64,000 nucleotides of DNA, taken from contig NZ_RSEK01000001.1 of the NCBI RefSeq assembly GCF_003958635.1, positions 124,001 through 188,000 of the forward strand. Direction: 5' to 3'. Shown piece by piece: positions 57,330 through 64,000 of this stretch (the stretch's first letter is position 1; each line of letters opens with the position of its first letter). The translations under genes were made by a program, and so were the position numbers. Under the pieces are notes generated by a model, which saw only the letters and a list, made by a program, of their open reading frames with translations, was not told the DNA's origin and made no database searches. This DNA is from Altericroceibacterium xinjiangense. GTDB taxonomy: Bacteria; Pseudomonadota; Alphaproteobacteria; Sphingomonadales; Sphingomonadaceae.

Positions 57330-58898
57330 GTGACGCTGGAAGCGCAAGCGAGGCTAGCGCTAAAGCGCGGTGACCTGTCTGCCGCCGTAACTGCGGCCCG
57401 TGCGCTCGCCTTAGCCCATCCCGATCAACCCGCGGGTTTTTTCCTGTTGGGGATCGCTGCAGCCGAAGCTGGTCAGATCGCCAAAGCGGTCCCAATGATC
57501 GAGGCAGCGGTTGAGCTTGGGCCGAAGGCAGAGTATCTGGCGCAACTGGCCAGGCTGCTGATCCTGCTGCACCGTGACGGCGAAGCTGCCGATGCAGCGG
57601 AACGGGCAATGACGCTGGCACCCAACGATCCGCTGACGCTCGACACCATCGGATGCGTGCTGGCCCGGCTGGGCCGCCATGAGCAATCGATCGCACCTTT
57701 TTCCGCGGCGGTGGCGGCTGAACCGGCAAACCTGGAATACCGCTACAATCTCGCTGCGGCACAGGGGTTTACCGGTCGCGTGGACAAAGCACGCACGCAC
57801 TACGAAAATATTTTGACTAAAGATCTGGGCAATGCCCGCGCGCATTATGCGTTGGCCATTCTCTCCCGACAGACCGACCAGAGCAACCACGTCCGCAGAT
57901 TGAAAGCTGCGCTTGGCGTATCCACCAGTCCAGACGACAGGCTGCGGATCGGTTATGCGCTGGCGAAGGAACTGGAGGATATCGGGAAACCGGAGGAAGC
58001 GTTTCAGCACCTGGCGCAGGCCAACACCACCCACAAGCGCCGGATCGGTTACAACTTCGCCCACGATGCGGCGATCTTCGACGCAATTGAGGCGCGGTTC
58101 GGCACGCGAGCGCAATGCATGGCCTCCGGCGCGGGCAAGGCGACTTCTTCCCCCATATTCGTGGTGGGCATGCCCCGAACGGGCACGACCCTGGTAGACC
58201 GGATCCTGTCCTCACATCGCGACGTCGGATCCGCGGGGGAACTGCAAGCGATGCCCCTGGTGGTCAAACGGCTGGCGGGAACGTCGTCGCGCACGGTCAT
58301 CGATCCGGCTACCGTCATGGCGAGCGGCGCGATCGATCCCGCAGTCCTCGGCGGATCTTATCTCGCCCAAGCCGGCCATCACAAACCTGTGGGCACCCCG
58401 CGGTTCACGGACAAGCTGCCGGCCAACTTCCTTTATGTCGGCCACATCGCCCGGGCATTGCCCATGGCCCCAATCGTGTGTCTGCGACGCAATCCGATGG
58501 ACACGATTTGGAGCAACTACAAGAATCTATTCGCCAGCCAGTCCGCTTATTACGCCTATTCCTACGACTTGATGGACATCGCGCGCTACTATGTGCGTTT
58601 TGACCGGCTCATGGCCCTATGGGAAAGCCTATTCCCGGGACGCGTGCTGCAGTTGTCCTATGAGCAGCTGGTGGCTGACCAGGAAGGACAAACCCGGCGA
58701 TTGCTCGAGCATTGCGGCCTCGAATGGGACGAGGCCTGCCTGTCCTTTCACGAGAACAGCGCCGCAGTGGCAACGCCCAGCGCAGCGCAGGTGCGGCGCC
58801 CGCTCAATGCCGATTCCGTGGGAAAATGGCGCTCTCACGAAGCGCATTTGCGCCACGTCGCCGCGTGGCTCGGAGCACAAGGCATGGACGCTGGCTAA
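57330..58898 (+). CDS. TPR-containing sulfotransferase
   Basis: This encodes 522 residues from GTG at 57330; the ribosome site is weak and the frame opens 21 codons earlier, so the start is uncertain. Residues 1 to about 245 are tetratricopeptide repeats (RGDLSAAVTAARALALAHPD and similar helix pairs). The C-terminal half is a PAPS-dependent sulfotransferase. The 5'-phosphosulfate loop GMPRTGTTLVDRIL lies at about 280-293, the catalytic His in SSHRDVGS follows, and the 3'-phosphate motif is LRRNPMDTIWSNY. It transfers sulfate to an unknown acceptor, possibly a protein or lipid. It converges on a TonB receptor, a frequent pairing in sphingomonads. Confidence 0.87.
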   Translation: MTLEAQARLALKRGDLSAAVTAARALALAHPDQPAGFFLLGIAAAEAGQIAKAVPMIEAAVELGPKAEYLAQLARLLILLHRDGEAADAAERAMTLAPNDPLTLDTIGCVLARLGRHEQSIAPFSAAVAAEPANLEYRYNLAAAQGFTGRVDKARTHYENILTKDLGNARAHYALAILSRQTDQSNHVRRLKAALGVSTSPDDRLRIGYALAKELEDIGKPEEAFQHLAQANTTHKRRIGYNFAHDAAIFDAIEARFGTRAQCMASGAGKATSSPIFVVGMPRTGTTLVDRILSSHRDVGSAGELQAMPLVVKRLAGTSSRTVIDPATVMASGAIDPAVLGGSYLAQAGHHKPVGTPRFTDKLPANFLYVGHIARALPMAPIVCLRRNPMDTIWSNYKNLFASQSAYYAYSYDLMDIARYYVRFDRLMALWESLFPGRVLQLSYEQLVADQEGQTRRLLEHCGLEWDEACLSFHENSAAVATPSAAQVRRPLNADSVGKWRSHEAHLRHVAAWLGAQGMDAG

Positions 58899-59028
58899 AG
58901 CGACTTTGCCGCAGGTGGGAACACCTCCTGGACTGCGAAAACGCACCATCGACTGGGCTTGGGGGTGGTTTGCCGGCGGACTGAGGCGCCCACCGTTTCC
59001 GGCAAGCGCCCCAGCCGCGATATTCGGA

Positions 59029-61479
59029 TCAGTACCTGTAGCGTACTTCGACGCCGACCGTACGCGGATTGACCACGGCCTGTCTGTAGTAGCGGAGGGC
59101 AACACCGTCGTTGAGGCCGACACGCGATCGATCGTTAGCAACCGAGACTACCGCATATTTGTCGAAGATATTGTTCGCGAACAGACTAACGGCGTACCGG
59201 TCCATTTCATACGAGAGCGATGCGCGGTGCAGCACGAAACCGGGGATCTTATCACCGTAGCCGCGGTCCCAGCCGAGCCTTGACACCACGTTCCCGCGGT
59301 AGGTTGCAGTCCAGTTCGCGACGAGGTCGCCATCCCCTACCGGCATGATGTACGTCGCGCCGAGGCTACCCGCATTCCTTGCCGAACCGGGCAGGCGGTC
59401 GCCCGCCAGCGCGTCAAGCTGGATCGGCTTGCTGGGATAGACGCCAGGCGGATCGTTCACGGCGATGATGCCGGGCGCATCGTCAGTCAGCTCCGCGTCA
59501 GTGTAGGAATAAGTGCCCTGGATCGACAATTCGGGGACAGGCCTCAACTGGAATGACGTTTCGAAGCCCTTCGACCTGGCGCCGCCGCCGTTCACCGTGA
59601 TCCCGGTCACGCCGTAGACGGTGGCGGAGGCTACCTGGATGCCCTCCCAGTCAATATGGAAAACGTTAAAGCTGACATTCAGCATGCGGTCGAGCAGCTG
59701 GGCGCGAACGCCGAGCTCGATGTTCTCGGTGCTGTCCGGCCCGTACTGGATTTCGTTCGGCAGCGCGCAGATGACTTGCGGCCCCTGGTATTCGTCGGGG
59801 TTAAGCGGGATATCGGGGGTGCACGGCGCGACGCGGTTCGGGCCACCGATGCGGTAACCCTTGCTGTAGGTGGCATAGGCCATCACGTCCGGGGTGAAGT
59901 TGTAGGATGTATTGAATTTCCACACCCAGCCGTCCTGGCCCGCCTCACCGCCGTTCCCAGGCAGATCATAGGGGCTGAGCGGATCGCCGAGCAAAGGCAG
60001 CGCAGCCGCGCCCGCAATCTCCGAATCATACTTGAAGTAGCGGGCGCCCGCCGTGACCTGCCATTCCGGGATCACCCTGAACGTAGCTTCGCCGAAGATC
60101 GCCTTCTCGGTCACCTTCGAGGTGACATAGCTGACATACTCCAGCGCCTCGGGATTGGGGCTTGTGCCGAACTCGACCCAGGGATGGTTCGGGACATGTT
60201 CAGCGTAGTCGCTCTGGTACTTCTGTTCATTGTAGAAGCCGCCGAGAACCCAGTTGAACGGGCCGCCATGGCGCGAGACGAGGCGGACTTCCTGGTTGAC
60301 CTGCTTGCGCCGGACGTCGCTTTCGTTCCAGGCCGAAAAGGCGGGGAACAGCTCATAGTCGTAATCGAGGTCGAGCAGCAGGTCGGTAACGTCGCTCAAC
60401 GCCTGGCTCCTGACATCGGTGTAGGCCGTCGTCGAAACGAGATCGACAATGTCGGCGATGTTGGCGTTGATTTCCATGCTGGCGAGGTGCGCACGGCGAT
60501 CCACCGGCTCGATGTAGCGGCTGGCATTCTCATACCTGCCTGTACCGAGCACGCCGGCGCTGTTGGACTGGGCACCATCGGTCCTGGTGCGCTGGTACGC
60601 ATAGCTGAACATCACCTGCAAGTCTTCGCTGGTCTGGAACAGCAGCTGGTTGCGCGTGGTGAAGGTCCTCTCGAAATTGAGATCCTCGCGCGAGGTCAGA
60701 TTCGCCGCATAATCTTCGTCGGACACGCCGTCAGGGCCGCCCGGCTGCGGGAGCGAGACGCCGGGCTGCTGAACCAGCAGCGGATAGTCGATGAAGCCGG
60801 GATCGAAATAGTAGCCTGTCGCGCTGCGGAAGGCGATGTAGTCCCGGACGATCGGCAGGTTGATGACGCCGTCCGCCTGATAACCATAGTCATCGCTGTG
60901 GCTCTTGGCGTACACGCGGGCGTGCACCTCGCCTTCGACGTGGGTCACGTCGGGCCGGTTGGGAATGTAGCGGATCGCGCCAGCCAGTGTGCCGAGACCG
61001 TAGAGCGTCCCTTGCGGCCCGAGGAGCGTCTCAACCCGTTCGATGTCTAGCAGCTTGAAGTCGTAGTAAAGCGGCACCTCCCCCAGATATATCCCGAGCG
61101 AGTCGTCGTAGTTGGCGCCGCCGTCGCCCACATCCGACGCGCTGAGGCCGCGCAGCACGATGGATCCGGTGGTGCCCGGCCCCGTGTCCGAAATGGTCAA
61201 TCCCGGCGTGAAATCAGCAAGATCGCGCACGTCGTCGATCCGCTGACGCTCCAGTTCTTCCGCACTGATCGCGGAGATGTTGATGGGCGTGTCCATGATC
61301 GTCGTAGCGCGCCGCGTGCCGGTGACGAGGATCGCGTCGCCGTAGATGATGGCACTGGATGTATCCGCACCCATCTCGGTATTCAGAGTCTCCTGGGCCG
61401 ATGCCTGCGTGGCGAAGACCACGCCCGTGAACATCGTCGCCGAGAGAAAACCCGCCCGTAGTTTCGCGCAGCATGTCAT
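59029..61479 (-). CDS. TonB-dependent outer-membrane receptor
   Basis: This encodes 816 residues from ATG at 61479, about seven bases after AAGGGGGG; the frame is open far upstream but that part is noncoding. A signal peptide (MTCCAKLRAGFLSATMFTGV ... QASAQE) is followed by a TonB-box-like AILVTGTRR, the plug domain (about 55-165, VLRGLSASD, VETLLGPQGTLYG) and a 22-strand barrel ending in the aromatic VEVRYRY. It actively imports a substrate too large for porins, using TonB energy. Repeat patterns resemble the large sphingomonad receptor group rather than a defined siderophore type. The adjacent propeller and MBL hydrolase may act on the same ligand. Confidence 0.92.
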   Translation of the reverse strand: MTCCAKLRAGFLSATMFTGVVFATQASAQETLNTEMGADTSSAIIYGDAILVTGTRRATTIMDTPINISAISAEELERQRIDDVRDLADFTPGLTISDTGPGTTGSIVLRGLSASDVGDGGANYDDSLGIYLGEVPLYYDFKLLDIERVETLLGPQGTLYGLGTLAGAIRYIPNRPDVTHVEGEVHARVYAKSHSDDYGYQADGVINLPIVRDYIAFRSATGYYFDPGFIDYPLLVQQPGVSLPQPGGPDGVSDEDYAANLTSREDLNFERTFTTRNQLLFQTSEDLQVMFSYAYQRTRTDGAQSNSAGVLGTGRYENASRYIEPVDRRAHLASMEINANIADIVDLVSTTAYTDVRSQALSDVTDLLLDLDYDYELFPAFSAWNESDVRRKQVNQEVRLVSRHGGPFNWVLGGFYNEQKYQSDYAEHVPNHPWVEFGTSPNPEALEYVSYVTSKVTEKAIFGEATFRVIPEWQVTAGARYFKYDSEIAGAAALPLLGDPLSPYDLPGNGGEAGQDGWVWKFNTSYNFTPDVMAYATYSKGYRIGGPNRVAPCTPDIPLNPDEYQGPQVICALPNEIQYGPDSTENIELGVRAQLLDRMLNVSFNVFHIDWEGIQVASATVYGVTGITVNGGGARSKGFETSFQLRPVPELSIQGTYSYTDAELTDDAPGIIAVNDPPGVYPSKPIQLDALAGDRLPGSARNAGSLGATYIMPVGDGDLVANWTATYRGNVVSRLGWDRGYGDKIPGFVLHRASLSYEMDRYAVSLFANNIFDKYAVVSVANDRSRVGLNDGVALRYYRQAVVNPRTVGVEVRYRY

Positions 61480-62394
61480 ATCATACCCCCCTTTTTTAGT
61501 TGAGACTTCCGATGTTCGGGTGGCTGCCGGAACCGAAATGCCTTTGTTTTTCGTACGATGCGCTTGCCAGTCGCCGCTTCTCGGCTTGTTGCCTGGCCCG
61601 GTTGCTGCTCGAACTGTCAGATCCATCGAACTGCGCGATCCGATGTTTTCCTGCGCCGGCCCAAGCCCGGTCGTGCACAGGCGTCGATGTGCCTCCCCTC
61701 GTCTTGCTCGCCTCGATCGGCGGCTCGAACGGGCCCGCAGTCCATCCGACAGCCGCCTGCTGCCGCGCTGTCTGATGACCGCTGGTTCAGCGCCCGAGCG
61801 ACGGTTAATTCGCGCGTGTTCAGCGGCCAGGCGTCCTGCCAACCGAAGAGCCGCCCGAGGCTCTGTATCTTGGTCACGGTGGCGACAGCCGAGACAGGAA
61901 ACGTCACGGGGTATTGATTTGCGGCCTGTGGAACGAGCCCTCGGAACGGCACGACACCTGCGCCCGGCATCCGCTTGCTCATGGTCCGGGTCGCGAAGCC
62001 GCCTTGCTTGCCAGCTCCGTCGAACCGGCCCGTTCCTTGCATATCGGCTGACGCAAGAGCGCTTCTGGCCGGCGGCTGGTGCATCAGAAATCTCCATATC
62101 AAGCCGGCAACCCAGCTTAAATTGCAGATCCTCTCCTCACCGTAGCATCGCTCTCAGGGCAACTAGGATTACGGTATAGATATTACGAACTTGGTCAATA
62201 GTAATAACACGCTGCAGCCTTGGATTATGTCAATCAAATGAACCATGCATAATTGTTTTTAGTTACGTCTATCATCACGATATAACTAATATACTTGCGC
62301 TATATAATAGCCAACACGGGAAACCACTGTAGCGATTACACCCCCGGGGTTCTTTGCTGACGCAGCATCTGCCTGCCCGTGTCGGCGTGAGGTT
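61480..62394. other. Long gene-free region upstream of TonB receptor
   Basis: About 900 bases between the receptor and the propeller gene. The half near the receptor (61480-62160) is GC-rich and open in several frames but encodes nothing recognisable; a 161-codon minus frame (61617-62102) is protein-like in places yet lacks a ribosome site. The distal part (62160-62340) is sharply AT-rich and carries promoter-like boxes. It may be a long 5' leader, a decayed gene, or both. Confidence 0.45.
62204..62233 (-). promoter_or_regulatory. Probable sigma-70-type promoter toward TonB receptor
   Basis: On the minus strand a perfect TTGACA (62228-62233) is followed after 18 bases by TGTTAT (62204-62209), within an AT-rich stretch. 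Transcription would run toward the TonB receptor with a leader of about 700 bases. A second weaker pair (TTGGCT, 17 bases, TATTAG) lies upstream. Confidence 0.5.
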
Positions 62395-63339
62395 CTAGTT
62401 TTCGTTTTTCGCTGTCCCGGTCCACCACGACAGCGTCTGCAAATCGTGCGCTGTCGTCCATACGCCAGATGACGTATAGCGCACCGCTCCACTGCCGGAC
62501 GGCTTGCCGGCGCGCGCCAGGATCTCCATCGTTTGAGGATCGATCGCTGCGAAGGTCTGGTCCTCGGTCGTGCGCAACCACACCGCACCGCCTCCAACAT
62601 CAATGTCGCCGTACATCAGGGTTTCTCCCACCTTCGTGCGTCCCGTCACTTCGTTCGTGAAGGGATCGATCCGCGCGACCGTTCCGTCGCCCTGCTCCTG
62701 CACCCACACCGCCCCTTCCCCAGCGGCGAGGAAGCCCGGCTGCTTGCCGAGCTTGACCCTAGCAGTCACCGAATCCGTCTGCGGATCGATCTTCTGAAGC
62801 GATTGCTCGTCGCTGCTCACGGCCCAGAGCGCATCAAAGCCGAAGGCCAGATAGAAGGTGCCGGGGTCGACGGTGACAGCCCGGGTTACCGCATTGGTGG
62901 CCGGGTCCACGCGAACGACCTTGCCCGCCCCGTCGCTGGGCACCCAAATCGAGCCTGCGCCCGCAACCACGTTCGTCTCGCCCTTGGGATTGGCGATGCC
63001 GGTCGGGATCATCGCTTGCACCTGCGCTGTCTCCACATCGATCCGGTAGACGTTGCCGTCCCTGCAATTTGCCACCCACAGTGAGCCGAACGCGACCGTC
63101 ATGGCGCCGCATGGCTTTGGTACCGCGGTTGAGGCGACCATGCCTTCGGGTGACCATTGCTCGACGCGGCCGTCGTTGGTGGTCCAGACCGTGTTCCCGT
63201 CAATCGCCAGAAAATCGGCGAAACCGGGCACGCTGATTTCCCGCTCCGTCAATTCTCCGGCAGAAAGTTCCGACGCCTGAGAAGGCAACGATGCGCAGAG
63301 TGCGACCGAAGTCAGTGCCAGCCTGATGGGTTTTTTCAT
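62395..63339 (-). CDS. Exported YncE/Vgb-like beta-propeller protein
   Basis: This encodes 314 residues from ATG at 63339. A signal peptide (MKKPIRLALTSVALCASLPS, cleavage near SQA) precedes about seven repeats of some 40 residues, each with a pattern such as GSLWVANCRDGNVYRIDVET and GAVWVQEQGDGTVARIDPFT. This is the propeller of the YncE/virginiamycin B lyase-like group. Lyase catalytic residues cannot be confirmed by eye, so binding or scaffolding is as likely as catalysis. It lies 30 bases after the MBL hydrolase in the same direction, forming an operon with it. Confidence 0.83.
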   Translation of the reverse strand: MKKPIRLALTSVALCASLPSQASELSAGELTEREISVPGFADFLAIDGNTVWTTNDGRVEQWSPEGMVASTAVPKPCGAMTVAFGSLWVANCRDGNVYRIDVETAQVQAMIPTGIANPKGETNVVAGAGSIWVPSDGAGKVVRVDPATNAVTRAVTVDPGTFYLAFGFDALWAVSSDEQSLQKIDPQTDSVTARVKLGKQPGFLAAGEGAVWVQEQGDGTVARIDPFTNEVTGRTKVGETLMYGDIDVGGGAVWLRTTEDQTFAAIDPQTMEILARAGKPSGSGAVRYTSSGVWTTAHDLQTLSWWTGTAKNEN

Positions 63340-63369
63340 GCGCTTTCTCCTGTGCTCGGCCTTCGCCGG

Positions 63370-64000
63370 TCAACTGTAACGGTAAGGGTTGGTGTCGATC
63401 GTGGTCGTCCCCCGCGTCTGGTTGCAGAGGAAAACGGTGCCGGTGAAATAAATCCCCGGCTCGGTGATCGTCTTTGCGTACTCGAACGCCTCGCGCAGCT
63501 GCTGCACGGTCATCTCGACGGGCGCTTCGTTGGGCTGGTAGGTCATGCCATAGGCATAGTCCTCACCGGCGTTGCTGATCTCCACGTGGCAGCCCATCAC
63601 ATGCGTGACCGAATGCGTGTCGCAAAAGTCGATCAACCGCTGCATGCTGTCGAACCAGGGCTGCCAGAAGCTGATATAACAGCGCCCCCTGTAGAACATG
63701 TCGCCGGTGTACAGGATCTGGGTATAGCTGTCGTAATAGGTGAATTCCGACACGACGTGGCCGGGCGAACCCCAGATCAGGATATCGCGCCCGCCCAGGT
63801 CCAGCGTCACCCGCTCTTCCGGGAAATTGGTCATGCCCCAGAAGCCGACCATCTCGTCATGGGTCAGGCCCATGTAACGTGTCTTCGGCCGATCGGCGAA
63901 CTGGTTTACCGCCGCGTAGTGATCGGCATGCAGGTGACTGAACGCGACCAGCAGTTCGAGGTCGGCGGGGTCTCGGCCGTTGCGGCTGCACCACTCCTCG
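63370..64000 (-). CDS. MBL-fold metallo-hydrolase, N-terminus cut by window end
   Basis: The frame is open from the window end to a TGA at 63370, giving the last 209 residues. The metal site is present: FSHLHADH near the cut end, SPGHVVSE, the Asp in YTGDMFYRG and GCHVEIS. The C-terminal part (DYAYGMTYQPNEAPVEMTVQ) aligns with that of the MBL protein at 52362, marking a common subfamily. It is followed by the propeller gene after 30 bases. Whether it has a signal peptide cannot be seen here. Substrate unknown. Confidence 0.85.
   Translation of the reverse strand, partial: EEWCSRNGRDPADLELLVAFSHLHADHYAAVNQFADRPKTRYMGLTHDEMVGFWGMTNFPEERVTLDLGGRDILIWGSPGHVVSEFTYYDSYTQILYTGDMFYRGRCYISFWQPWFDSMQRLIDFCDTHSVTHVMGCHVEISNAGEDYAYGMTYQPNEAPVEMTVQQLREAFEYAKTITEPGIYFTGTVFLCNQTRGTTTIDTNPYRYS

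Noticed and set aside
56545-57762. 405-codon minus-strand frame across UrcA and the sulfotransferase start
   Set aside because: Antisense to two supported genes, with no domain pattern.
61480-62097. In-frame upstream extension of the TonB receptor
   Set aside because: Arg-rich, no signal peptide at its start, and a good ribosome site with signal peptide exists at 61479.
61617-62102. 161-codon minus frame in the TonB leader
   Set aside because: TTG start without ribosome site and no recognised family; kept only as part of the leader finding.
62303-62308. Perfect TATAAT box on the plus strand
   Set aside because: No matching -35 box at proper distance and no plus-strand gene downstream; probably chance in AT-rich DNA.

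Overview
The window is 64 kb of high-GC bacterial chromosome with no rRNA, tRNA, transposase or CRISPR array that I could see. The gene content suggests an alphaproteobacterium of the order Sphingomonadales (inference, not a sequence match). The pointers are a UrcA-family protein, DUF3617 and DUF885 proteins, a TPR-sulfotransferase next to a TonB-dependent receptor, a LacI/GH3/GluP sugar locus, a fused cytochrome oxidase subunit I+III and a Mrp antiporter with fused A+B subunits. Several starts are TTG or GTG, and ATGA-type overlaps are common.

Region 1 (1-9.7 kb): an MBL-fold hydrolase cut by the window edge, a one-TM small protein, a methyltransferase and an SDR preceded by a 53-residue hydrophilic protein. 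Then comes a minus-strand sugar operon (carboxylesterase, exported GH3 beta-glucosidase, GluP/FucP-type importer), divergent from a LacI-type regulator. A perfect 12-bp palindrome, probably the operator, lies between them.

Region 2 (9.7-19 kb): two catalase-peroxidases 1 kb apart, one cytosolic and one with an export signal, separated by an SDR and bounded by strong hairpins. The exported enzyme is divergent from a three-PAS hybrid histidine kinase, followed tail-to-tail by an MscS channel.

Region 3 (19-36.6 kb, nearly all plus strand): DUF2254 membrane protein, M28 and DUF885 lipoprotein hydrolases, a cytochrome c oxidase module (CtaG-like, CopD-like, CoxB, CtaD I+III fusion and a small membrane protein), a tandem Usp and a complete mrpA(B)CDEFG operon. 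This block deals with membrane energetics and ion balance.

Region 4 (36.6-48.6 kb): an aldehyde dehydrogenase with a two-hairpin 3' region and an exported DUF3857/transglutaminase-like protein. Then comes the most unusual unit: a six-gene minus-strand operon, mostly small exported proteins of unknown function, head-to-head with a 1150-residue hybrid kinase carrying three GAF modules. That kinase is coupled by a GTGA overlap to an OmpR-type regulator. A direct repeat sits in the shared 140-bp control region.

Region 5 (48.6-64 kb): an exported S9 peptidase/amidohydrolase operon, an MBL-fold hydrolase, a fatty-acid-hydroxylase family protein, a LysR regulator, a small exported protein, a UrcA protein, a TPR-sulfotransferase, a TonB receptor with an apparent long leader, a beta-propeller protein and a second MBL hydrolase of the same subfamily, cut by the window end. 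This part looks accessory: several intergenic stretches are AT-rich and most genes have no assignable substrate.
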